NCBI RefSeq assembly: GCF_012489685.1
Contig: NC_080042.1
Span: 77,009,093 to 77,073,092 of the forward strand
Direction of reading: 5' to 3'
DNA: 64,000 nucleotides
From: Lotus japonicus
Lineage: Eukaryota; Streptophyta; Magnoliopsida; Fabales; Fabaceae
The notes beneath the pieces are model-generated. The model saw only the letters and a program-made list of their open reading frames with translations. It made no database searches and was not told the origin of the DNA. The number at the start of each line of letters is the position of its first letter. The stretch's first letter is position 1. Both the position numbers and the translations under genes were made by a program. Positions 1-11,227 of the stretch are shown piece by piece.

Positions 1-1822
1 ACTATGCACACTTTCATGTTCTAACAAGAGAAAATCATGTGTGTGTATTATGCATATGTGAGACAGGTGAATAAATGATCAAACAAAATGTAAACCTCAA
101 GTGCAATAGATTATGAAAGAATTGGATCCTTTCAAGTTATTTCTTCCAAAAAATAGTTCCAACTTATAACTCTTTTAGTATGTTATTATCTTTAAATTTT
201 ACAATTAGTATCAAATAGTCTTAAACTTATTGTTCCTCGGGCCAACCCGGTCCCGTCCTACATAGACCCGTCCTAAATTGGACCCGCATAATGTCGGGTT
301 GCTTTGGGTCTAGGGACGGGTTAGGGTCTATGAAATAGCCCGATCAATATTTAGGGTCGGGTTAAGGTTAACCAAAACTCATCCCAACCCGTCCCTTGTA
401 CACCCCTAGTTAGTAGAACATTTTTAAACGTTACACAACTACAAACACACATCAATATTCACACTATCTTTGGCACGCGCTTGATGCGAGTACGCGAGTT
501 CCTCGATTATTATCGCAGCCAACACGTTCAAAAGTCCAACTATCACAGTAAACGCGTTCAGTTCAGTTCACTTGCCCATTATCAAAATTCACTTCACTTG
601 CCACACATGGATGAAATTTTTGAGAGGAGTATTTCTACCACACGCTCTACACCTTTTAACCATACACTCCAAATGAGTGAAATATTTAGAAAACTCCTCT
701 AAAATTTATGTTTGGAAAATGTTTTCATCACATCTCATTTTAAGATGGGAGGAGGTGGAAGTGGAGAGAGATAGGAATAAAAAAAAAAAGTAAGAGAGAT
801 AAAATATGAGATGTGATAGATGATAAGATGAGAGAAATAGAAACAAAAATAGGTAGAAATGAAGTGTTTAAAAGATGAAGTGTGTATATATCATTACTCT
901 CTATGTTTAGCTCGATCCACATTTTCATAAGCAAGAAATAATGACTTTTGAATTTCTGAATTCACATTTGACTTCTTCATATTTAAAACCAAACACACAC
1001 GTAATCAGTTTATTTTTTAAAAAAGTTAACATATGTCTCTCATCTCTTTAAAAATGTGTTAATTTTTTAAAAATAAATTAAATATATAATAAGTGTGTTG
1101 GAAGTGTATCCTTAAAAAATGTGTTGCTACCATTTCTCAAATTATCAAATGTTGAACTAAATTCTCATCAGAAAAAGACAGCAATACACTCTAGGCGTTT
1201 CTTACCGACCAATTTTTTTTAGGATTTTGATGCGGATCAATCGATGCATTTTTAATATTTTTTAACTCTTATCACTAAAGTTATCCTACCTTTAAAGAGA
1301 CAAAGTGTGTTGGGTGCATGTTTAAATGAGAGTGTTGCTACCATTAAATACTCAATTCGTTCTCATTTATAAGTCATTATTATCTAATTCTCTTAATTAA
1401 GAAAAATTGTTGCTTGTAATAAATTGATAAAAAAATTTCAACTTTCCTAATTGCCCATGAATTTCTCTCTTCAATTTAATTTTCTTGAAATAAGAAGAAA
1501 AAAAACCTCAAATGACTTATAAATGAGAACTAGTACTAATGTTTATGAGGTAGAAATATTGCTAGCACCGATATTTATTACTCTTTTGTCATTGTCTAAT
1601 GTCTATCATTCACTATTTAAAAGGTCAATAAATGTTATGAAGTGAAGGTGAGGTGAGGAGAGTTGAGGTGTGCATGAAGGTAACTGACACACAACTTTCC
1701 GTCCTCACTCCTCTCTGCACTCTGCAATGCTAACTACTGCAGACTCACCAAAGCCTAAGCCCCACCGTATCAATCACTATCACCACCGTGGACCCCGCCG
1801 CTGTTAATTCCGACGTCGAAAC
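1..1822. other. Intergenic region with a possible hAT-end remnant
   Basis: AT-rich, with no convincing coding region. Around 235-405 there is a GC-richer patch dense in GACGGGT/ACCCGTC and related motifs in both orientations, ending in ACACCCCTAG. Such subterminal clusters next to a CCCCTA end resemble hAT transposon termini, but no second terminus or target duplication was found, so this is tentative. The last ~100 bases before 1823 are C-rich and probably form the 5' leader of the next gene. Confidence 0.4.
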
Positions 1823-4800
1823 ATGTTCGTTTCTCCCCCCCTGCTCTCCGCCGCGTGCCCCGTCGTCAGATGCAGCACCACCAACCGTAACAACCTTACA
1901 ACGAGGCCTTTCAGGATTGTCGCTGATGCTGGGTTCCCTTCCTTTCTTCCCAGAGAGGTTGAGAGAATCGAAGACCCTTTTGCTCGAAAACTCGCCATGC
2001 GCATTCAGAGACTCCCTGTTCCTGTAATTTCATTCTTCTCTTCTATGTCACATTTGAATTGTAGTAGTCTCTAATTTTGATTTACTATAACAAACCCTTG
2101 AGAGTTTCACACTGATTTGAAGAAGCTAAGCAGAGTACAATCCAGCTGAGAAGAGTGTTTTGCTCTCATTGCTTGCATGTAGAACTAGTTTACTTGTGGG
2201 TTCCATTGTCTTGGATTTTCATGAACAATTGAAGTTCAAGCTTTTTATGATTGACCACTAAAGGAGACTTTTAGGTTTCCCCTAATAGTAGTACCTTTTA
2301 CACAGTGAAGGGTATCACTGGGATTGAATTGTGTTAACTCAGACTAAGTGGTACCATTTTTGGGATATGGGGGTATTTGCCAATTGCCAAAGTTTCCAAC
2401 AATCTTTGTAAATATCTGGGAACACAACATTCTTTGGGTTTTTGGTGGATGGGTGGCTACTGGCTAGTGTAATGGTCCTTACGTCTTAGTCCTTACATTC
2501 TTTGGCTTTGGTGGATGGTTGGGTACTTTAAAGTTCTTTCCACTTAATATTTATAGTGGGTCCTTGGACACAGTTCTCCTGAGTTGTCAAACAAATTTAA
2601 CAAGATTTTTGTGGCTGTAAAATGTGTCTTTTCTTGATCAATTTCTTGTATCTGTCATTGGTTTAACTGTGATACCATGGTTGGTGGTATAGTATAACTA
2701 TTCACAATTAACCAAAATGTTTTCCATTTGGAGAAAATGTCTTAAATTCACTTGTTGGGATCTCTCAACTGCATCTGTGTGCATCACCATTTGACAATTT
2801 GAGTTAAACTCTGCATCTAGTCCTAATTTTCTATGCTTTTGGATGTAGATTTTGCTCTTACTGCCTAATATTTGTGAACTCCCTTTCATATTGGCTTGGT
2901 AGCAATATGTCTGCCAAGCTTCTTGAGTGAATTTTGATTGTAGGACATGCCCTGCTCACAAAAGCATGTTTTCCTGCTTATAAATGTTTGATTTATTTCA
3001 TATGATGTGATCAATCAGGTTAGTTTCGCCGAAAATCCCATCATGAGTAGTTGTGTGAAGCCATTGGTGCAGAGCAAGGAACCTCCAATTGTCCTTCTAC
3101 ATGGTTTTGACAGGTGCTCAAAATATGCAAGAGACAAAGTTAGTTAATACATTTTTCACTCAAGTTGCCCCTGAATTTCACCCTGCCTTATTATTCAGTT
3201 CATGTTTAGAATGGAGATACGGACATCCTCTGCTTGAAGAATCTGGATTTGAGACCTGGGCCATTGACATTCTTGGTTGGGGCTTCTGTGATTTAGGTTT
3301 GCTTTATTACTTTGTCTATTGTATTTGTATCTTATTCCTTCCCCTTTCTTTATGAGATTTTATTCATGCTTTCATCTCTTTTCTTATATCCATCAGAAAA
3401 ACTTCCATCTTGTGATGTGGTATCAAAGCGTGATCACTTCTATCAGGTACTTATTTATTTTCCAATCTATCTCATGTATCTCCAACTTTTGATCAAACCT
3501 AACAGCTTAGTTATAGTCTGGCCAATAAATATACTTCACTTAGTAAAATGTATGCTTTATTTATTGAACTTTGTGAATTGGGGTAACATATCAGTTAAAT
3601 CATCGGCTTTGACCTGTTCATGAACTATCTTTGAAGAAACGACTGTCTTCGTCTATTGTCAATTAATTTGTGTCACTTCAACTTCTCTTATGTTTTCCTT
3701 CCAACTTTTGCACATGCTGTGTTGACGGTGAGATGTTTTTATGTGTAACAGTTTTGGAAGTCCTATATCAGAAGGCCAATGATATTGGTTGGACCAAGCC
3801 TTGGCTCTGCTGTTGCGATTGACTTTTCAGTCAATTATCCAGAAGCTGTATGTGCCATCCAATAATTTAACTTCTGAGTATCCACAATGACATGGCTTGC
3901 TGATAAGTTCTTCATAAAAAAAAGTTCTCCATCAAATGATTTTGGTGTGCTCCGGTCATTTATTTACAGTTAATCTTTTCAGGTGGAAAAGCTTGTTCTG
4001 ATGGATGCTAGTGTATATGCAAAGGGAACTGGGAGCCTAGCAACCTTACCAAGATCGGTTGCCTATGCCGGGGTAAATACCTCTGCAACTTACTAAAACC
4101 TTAAGTACATCATATCATTGTATGTTATCTAGAAAATCAAACCATATCCCATATTTGTCCAATTTTCTCTTGCAGGGTAAATTCAATAATCTAGAAAATT
4201 ATTTCAAAATACCCATCACTCCCCTAAAATGTAGTCAGTGTAATTTTTCTTCACTTTAATTTTGGGTCTTTATGCTACCTTTAAGTAAGTACAATTATTC
4301 TTAATATGATACTGAGCTTTTGGAAATGGCATCTCTTTTATGTGTCTACATCTGTTGGTGTTGTTATTCCTTCCATCTTACAAGCCAGTAATTATACATC
4401 ATCGCTTGAATTTTCTACTACTGTTATGGGAGATATATGAAGGACTTAAATTATGCAAGTTACAACTCACTACCGGCACTATTTTGAACCAGGTATCTTT
4501 ATTGAAGAGCATTCCATTACGCTTTTATGCCAACTATCTGACTTTCACCAACACGTCCTTCCGCACCAGCCTTGATTCGGTTAATGTGAGTTGCTTGGTC
4601 CTGAAGTCACTGTTTTAGTCATATAATATGCGAAATATTTTTCCCACACATTTTTTACTTCATAATGGGCCATTGGGCACATGTTCTCTTGGGTAACTTA
4701 GTATCACATGATCAAGCACCTTAGGGTAGCTGAGAATCCCAACAACCCAATATTTCGTTTATGTTATGTGATTACTGCTACTGCATGAACCCAAGAAAAA

Positions 4801-6345
4801 TGTTTGTAAAAGTACCCTTCCACAGGAATACATGTCCTGCATCTGAAATAGTAATTTATGTATTGGATGTATCCATTTACTGAAATCCCCTCATACAATG
4901 GGCCTTGTATACTATGTCATTTTGAATGTTGCAAGAATGAAGAGTGCTTACACAGTCTTCATTTCAATGTTATAGGTGGGTCGCTTGCATTGTTTATTAC
5001 CTTGGTGGGATGATGCTACTGTGGATTTTATGACTAGTGGTGGTTACAATGTTGGTTCCCTGATAAGAAAGGTATATGCAGCATTACAGGTTGTTGACAA
5101 GTGCGCATTTTGTTATATGGTGTTTTTATGGAGTTAGGACTAGAGGAACCCTGTAAAACAGATGTGATGTGGTATCATGACGGTAGTCTGATGCGACGGT
5201 CATACAACTAGTTGTCAGTTTTGCTGTAGAACTACAATTGTATGTAATCACAAAATCATAGCTATTAATTGTCTTCTGTTATGAAAATCAAAATGCTTGT
5301 TTTCCAAGAATGAGACTTTAGGTGTACTTGGTTATAAGACTTTACAGTTTTTTTTTAATTGAAAAGAAAATGCTACAATGAATTTACAATCAGAGTTATT
5401 AGATATAAAGACAGTAAAACACACTGATCCATGGTCAATACTCAATAATATTTGAGGCTTTGTTGGATTTAAGTGCTACATGGGTTTTGAAAGGTTATCA
5501 TTATTTTCATCACCACTAATGACGTGTTTTGAAATTTGCTTGCATGGTAACTTGTACACCTGTATTTTACTCTTTGATTCAAGTTACATGACACCAAAGA
5601 CTTAAAACTCAGCCTTCTTTTTTATGGAAAAGCAATCAAATTTATTGTTATCTATTTCAAATGAAAAAGTGGTTGGGCAGAGGTATCAGTTTGCATAGAA
5701 AGCTAAACAATACTACTAGTTATTGATGTCAGAAACATTTGTTGGGAGGGACAACAGATGTCAAAGACCAAAAAAAGAAAGCTAAATAATACTACTAGTT
5801 AGTTGATGTCAGAAACAACATGCTTGTATGCTTGAAAATCCATTGGATGGGTGGATCCATATATGCACAACTGTCAAATTCCACTAGTCTTGAGTGAACA
5901 AGTTTGATTTTCTTTTTCACCATGTATGGTCCCTAGCCCAAATTGTGAGTAAGATTTGTATGGATAAGATTCCATTTTATTTTCGGAAGCTTGATTTCCT
6001 TCTCAATAAGATGTTTTGAATTTGTTTGACAGGTAAAGCAGAAAACACTGATAATATGGGGTGAAAATGACCGCATCATCAGCAATAAGCTTGCAGTGGT
6101 TAGTTACCATCTCACACTATTTTTATAGCATGTGACTGACGAGAAATCTTTAAGACTGGAAGTTGAAATCTGAACTTTTACTCTTGCAGCAACTACACTG
6201 TGAATTACCTGATGCAATTTTACGCCAAATACCCGATTGTGGGCATCTTCCTCATTTGGAAAAACCAGATTCTACCATCAAATTAATTGTTGAATTTATG
6301 AAGAAAGAGACCAAGAAGTTAAGTGAATGTGTTTCACAAGTATGA
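1823..6345 (+). CDS. Alpha/beta hydrolase fold protein, probably plastid-targeted
   Basis: Ten exons read as one 346-residue protein: 1823-2023, 3019-3113, 3199-3296, 3397-3446, 3752-3847, 3983-4072, 4493-4585, 4976-5071, 6033-6098, 6190-6345; all junctions are GT-AG and phases agree. The first ~60 residues are rich in Ser, Arg and Pro with few acids, like a plastid transit peptide (inference). The core has the oxyanion motif HGFD near residue 95, the nucleophile elbow GPSLGS with Ser near 164, an Asp in GENDR near 286 and the catalytic His in GCGHLPHLE near 314, so the Ser-Asp-His triad is complete. Members of this fold hydrolyse esters or similar bonds; the substrate cannot be told from sequence. 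The start is the first ATG of the open exon. Introns 1 (995 bp) and 8 (961 bp) hold nothing recognisable. Confidence 0.88.
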
Positions 6346-7249
6346 ATGGGGAACACCTGTTTTGCCCTTCTCTAACAAAGAAGGCACCTGAGCAGTTCAA
6401 CATTTGGCAAACAATGCAGGTGGTAGAGCAAAATAAGTTTTTAGAATGCTCTTTCCCTTACTAGATTTATAGATATACTAATAGCATGTTTGGATCAACT
6501 TATTTTTCTTCAAAATCAATTCTGACATGTAGAAGCTACTCATAGAAGCTTCTCCCCAGAGTAGATTTTGGCTACAAAATTAATTGCAGAAGGATTTCCA
6601 AGCATGCTATAAGAGTAAGATAGATATATTTTAGCTGTAGTACTTTGGCACTATAAACTGTTTGTTTGTTCTGGATGTTAATGTGTTTAAGTTTTTGGCT
6701 AAAAAAGAAAACTTGCACACACACCCATATCTGATATTGAATTCCGTTTTCAGTGAATAATTGACTTTCTTCAGTGTCATCTTTCAAAGTAGCCAAGCAC
6801 AGTAGAATCATTTTATCCAAGTAGCTAACTTTGCCCTATGAGATAACATTTAAGATGTGGTTGTTATTGGTCATCATTCCAAGTGATTTGATCATATGAT
6901 TTATTGAGAGAAAAATTGGACGTCTTTGTCAATTAATCCTTCATAGATATTACTCTTGGTTGGTAGTCATAGAACAATATAACAATTTCTATCTAAGGCT
7001 TGTTTCCCTTTTATTTAATTCTTTGTCTTGGATAAAATATATAGAAGTGTTTGGTGTAAGTTCTTACTTGACATAATTAAGGTCTTTATGTTTGGTATCC
7101 GAGAGTAGGAAATTGTTATTTTCTACTCTACTTAGTGCTAATAATTTTCTTCCTTTGTAATCTTTTAACAATCTTGATCTTACCAAATATGACCAATCGT
7201 CAAAATAGTTGGATGGGAGGGCGACCCAATGATATTATCATGGGCATCT
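6346..7249. other. 3' flank of the hydrolase gene
   Basis: Probably contains the 3' UTR of the hydrolase gene. Otherwise AT-rich, with no feature that I can support. Confidence 0.4.
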
Positions 7250-7830
7250 TTTTTTTTAGTATTCACTATAGAATATAGAATAGGCTAAAAGTCTAAAAAC
7301 CTAGGAACTAGTTCTTTAAGTACAGAACTACAGATTGTTACAATAATCAAACACGAATGAGACTTAGCTAAAAGATGGAATTACTATCATAAATTCTCAT
7401 AGTCATAATAAGCACATATAACCCATTCTTGGCAAAAGTTTCCACAACAAAATTAGCTTCTCTGTAGATGCGTTTCAAATGAACTTTAGAGAACTAGTTT
7501 ATCAAGCTTTTAAACTTCTAATCAAGGGTGAACTAGGATTGAATTCTAGGCAGTCTTTATCTAGAAATCTGATTGCCATGTAAAATTCTCCAAAGCTTAG
7601 CATGGAGAATTGAGTAGGTCCTCATATTCATAGAATAACCAACTAGGAAGTTGCATTCATGATTCCTTAGGGACACCACCACAAGCAGCATGGTTATTTG
7701 TAGGGGAGATAGATCCATCAGTGTTAAATCTTAATCCAATTATCCATTGGAGGATTCCATTTCAACATATTTCTTTCACTGAACCGATGGACTGAGCAGG
7801 GGTCAGTGAAACCCTTAGCAGCAAGGTTAA
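7250..7830 (-). mobile_element. LINE 3' fragment, RNase H domain remnant
   Basis: The minus strand encodes broken pieces of the RNase H-like domain found at the C terminus of plant L1-type retrotransposons. From 7760 down it reads FNTDGSISPTNNHAACGG (first catalytic Asp region) and near 7470 IYREANFVVETFAKNG (the conserved REAN...D-LAK-G segment, with Glu where Asp is usual). A run of T at about 7251-7259 would be the poly(A) tail of a minus-strand insertion. No clean target-site duplication was found. The element is 5'-truncated and decayed; boundaries are approximate. Confidence 0.7.
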
Positions 7831-8162
7831 ATGAACAAACATAAAACTAGCCAACTAGGTAAAAAAGAAAAGGTACTTATATGAAACTGTTAGCCAAAGC
7901 ATGCGCCTTATATTATTAATTCATTTCGTACATTTTGTCGGTTAAGCATGTTAGACTCAATATTTCTCGTTTTGGTCGATCTTGACATTATGTCTAAGAG
8001 AAATTGGCCCACACTATGAATTGTCACAACTACACCTTCCAAGTGAAAGATAACATGCTAAAATCACAAATTATCTTATTTTGCTGTTCCAAGCAAGTGA
8101 ATACAGAGACCTTTGAACCACCTTCACTTTTTTGGCTCTGTTGAATCCACCTGTAGCATTAA

Positions 8163-8473
8163 CACTTTGTTTGGTAGAGGGAGGTTTGGATAGAGAGAGA
8201 TGGAGAAGAGAGAGTAAGGGGGAAGTGTGTGTGTTTGGTAGGTAAGAAGAGGGAGATAGAGGGAAGAAAAAGTGGTGGGTTCCACCACTTTTTCGGTCTC
8301 TCCAGATTGAAGAGAGATGAGTGAAGGCTTGATTTACACTATGTTTGGGGTCTCTCTCTTCTCTATCTCTCTTCTCTTTAAATCTACTCTATTTCTCACC
8401 TATTTCTCTCTACTCAACTTCTCTCTTCTCTACTCTCTCTTCTCCATCTCTCTCTTCTCTACCAAACAGAGTG
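8163..8473. mobile_element. PIF/Harbinger (Tourist-like) MITE
   Basis: A 311 bp element flanked by TAA on both sides (8160-8162 and 8474-8476), the target duplication of the PIF/Harbinger superfamily. The ends are near-perfect inverted repeats (CACTTTGTTTGGTAGAG at the left, CTCTACCAAACAGAGTG at the right). The two halves are nearly complementary purine-rich and pyrimidine-rich tracts, with a central palindrome at about 8265-8295 (AAGTGGTGGGTTCCACCACTT). It has no coding capacity, so it would need a transposase in trans. Confidence 0.85.
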
Positions 8474-8476
8474 TAA

Positions 8477-9747
8477 AATCAACAAGTGGCAACATTCGCA
8501 CATGTCTGGAGTAAAAATGGGAGAATGAAAGAGACCTAACATTCTATTGTTCAGCAAAAGAATAGTGTTAACTAGTTTGGTTTTACAAATCACTCATGAG
8601 GATTATTTTTTATGAACCAAAATTTTTATAAAATATGAAGAATTTTTTATGAAATTTTTTACTCACTTATCTTAACTTCTATTGGTTCACCTAAGATAGG
8701 GTAAAATCATTCTTATAAGTGATTTAGACTACCCTTACTAGTTAAATATTACAAAGTACAAGTAAAATCCAAAATTATTAATGAAAAATTATCTTAATTT
8801 CAAGCCTTTAACAAGAATCTTTTAAAAATTTGGACAAATCAAGTGAAGCAGATACTCAATTTTTAAAAATATGTCCATGTGAACGTCATTCTTTGAGATA
8901 GGAGCTTATGGAATAACTACAAACATTTTTAATTCAGGGAAAGTGTGTGTAAATATAAAGTTATGCAAGTATGGACCTATTGATGCCTTGAGCACACTTG
9001 TTTATCTCTATTCATATATTGCCACAAAAAGCAACTGATAATTAGGTTTGAACGCAAGAGACTTAAAACTCCGAGAAATCTCCACATTACGTAAATCCAC
9101 CTTATATCACTTTTTGTGTGCGAGATCGCTTAAAAAATCCCAAAAATCTCTACATTAAACTAAGTACAAATAACACAAATGAAGTATACATCACATCTTT
9201 CACTATATATATTTATATTTTCTACTTGATGCCAACATAATCAGGCCAAGTGAGTCTTAAGGGATAACGATAAATTAAGGACTAAAATTTGAAACACATG
9301 AAGATCAAGTTACGTAATGTTGGGTTACTGAAAATGATGTTACAATGCAAATCATTTCAAAATAAAAAGAAAATACTTTAGAATCATGGATAAAAAGAGA
9401 TTATATATGATGATATGAGGTAGCAAATCTCAACTAATTAAATACTAGTGCCTCTCAATAGTGATAGATAATATACAAATGGAAATTGATCAGGTTCTGC
9501 CCCTCATTACTCAATAGTCAACATTATATTCACCACTAAAAAGGAACCAAATTCCCTAGCCTTTCCACCTTGCACATAGTAGGAGGAACCAAAACAAAAA
9601 ACAAAAATACAGATGGCCAAAGTGGATGGATTACTTTCTGTGATGAAATTACGTGAACACCCTTCTTGCTGTGGCAAAATCTCATCCACACACCAAACTC
9701 CCAACTAGTCTTTCCTAGCACTGTGGTTGCTTAGAGTTTAGACCCCT
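8477..9747. other. Intergenic, AT-rich
   Basis: No coding region or repeat that I can support. The right end probably holds the 3' UTR of the minus-strand X8 gene. Confidence 0.4.
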
Positions 9748-9969
9748 TCAAGCTAGCCATAAGCTAGCAACAACAAGAGATAACAGTAACACAAATGTGC
9801 CTTTCAATTGAACCCCTCCATTGTCATTGAAGCTACCAGTACCAGTTGATGATGTTGGACTAATTCCAAATACATTAGGACTCCCTGTGGTTGTGCCTGT
9901 TCCTGTGCCAATGCCAGTACCTGTGGTTGAACCTGTACCAGTGCCTATGCCTGTGCCTGTTCCAGTGCT

Positions 9970-10004
<35 letters not shown>

Positions 10005-11227
10005 TAGTAGGAGGAGTTAAGGTAGAGGGGGTTGTGCTTGGTGTGGTGGTTGATGGGGTTGTGCTTGTCCCTGTCCCTGTAGTGCTGCATATGGAAATCA
10101 AATTAAATCACCATATGATCTTTCTTCATAAAGATTAATGATAAAAACCATTTAATCCAATATTATATAAGATCATAGATCCAGGATCAAACATGTGTGA
10201 TGATGAAGAGGACAAAAATAACTGTGAAACATCCAAATCATGACAGCTAATGTTTCAAAAACAGCCATCATGCCATGACTTGTGCTTAACTTCTTTTCAG
10301 AGGCGGTGGTGGGTACATGAATGCACCTAAAGAAAATGGCCTTTTGCTAAAAGCATGTTGTACCCAAAAAAAAAATTAAGGAAAAAAAATGAGTTTTCAT
10401 CAATGCAAAAGTAAACTGATTTTAGAGCAACTTTTGTAAATGCTAAAATTGAAGTTGAATCTAAACAAGCCTTTTATCCAACACATCAAGGCACTACAGT
10501 TAGTTAGATCATGAAAAGCAGGGTTCAGAACTAGAAAATCTTGGATTCTATAAATGGAAAATGGAATTAACACATTGTGCAAAAAAATCCTTGATTTTCA
10601 GAGAATTAAGTAAATTGACTGGAGAAATAAAAAACAAAACAGCAAGATCCAGAATCAAGAAACATACCCAGGGCTTGTGGGGAAAACACATGAAGATGAT
10701 GCAGCTGCAGATCAGAGAAAAGGAAAATTTAGTAAAAGTGGATTTGAGCTAGGATGTGAAGAAATTTGAAGGATACTTACTAGGTGCTGTTGGACTGGTA
10801 ATGGCAGCACCAGCAAAATCACAGCTTCCCTGAATCTGACCCTTTTTCTGGAAATAGCTATTGACAGCATAGTTGCAGTGATCCTTCACAGTGTTGGGTT
10901 GGAAACAGCCTCCATTTGTGGAAATAGGTGTGCAATCAGCTCCAGCACCACAGGCATAATCTATTGCTTTCTGAAGAGCTTGATCTCCCACACCATCTTT
11001 ACATATACAGTAAAGAGCACCTAGAAAAACAACAGAACAGAACAGACCATTTAGTCCACACAAAATCTCATCTTTACCTTAAAAACAGAAAAACAAAAAA
11101 ACAAAAAAATTCTCTCTCAACCACAGAAAAAAAATCTAAAATCTTGAGAAAAATTATCCATATACATATACTTACTTGAATAGCCAGTCAGGGCTAAGAA
11201 AAGCACAAAATACACCATTAGAGCCAT
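9748..11227 (-). CDS. X8-domain, GPI-anchored callose-binding protein (PDCB-like)
   Basis: Four minus-strand exons: 11176-11227, 10781-11020, 10668-10704 and 9748-10084, giving 221 residues with matching phases and GT-AG introns. Residues 1-18 (MALMVYFVLFLALTGYSS) are a signal peptide. An X8 domain follows with the family's cysteine pattern (YCICKDG, ACGAGADC, GGCF, HCNYAVN, GSCDF) and the YFQKKG motif. A 37-nt microexon encodes the SSSCVFPTSPG segment typical of PDCB proteins. A Thr/Gly/Ser/Pro-rich linker of GT repeats and a hydrophobic C-terminal tail fit GPI anchoring. Known PDCB proteins bind callose at plasmodesmata and influence cell-to-cell movement; that role is inferred here from family membership. 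The 5' leader may reach the AT-rich TATTTAAATA near 11486-11495. Confidence 0.88.
9890..10012. repeat. Hexanucleotide minisatellite coding for Thr-Gly repeats
   Basis: Degenerate tandem copies of CCTGTG/CCAGTA-type hexamers lie inside the last exon of the X8 gene. On the minus strand they encode alternating Thr-Gly with a few Ser and Ile. On the plus strand the same DNA yields an artefactual Val-Pro repeat frame. Copy number is likely to vary between individuals. Confidence 0.85.

Noticed and set aside
4340..4618. 92-codon plus frame in the hydrolase gene
   Set aside because: Only 4493-4585 is used as an exon; the rest is intron read-through.
9821..10138. Plus-strand Val-Pro repeat open frame
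   Set aside because: It is the antisense shadow of the Thr-Gly repeat in the X8 gene's last exon, whose domains and splice sites are clear.
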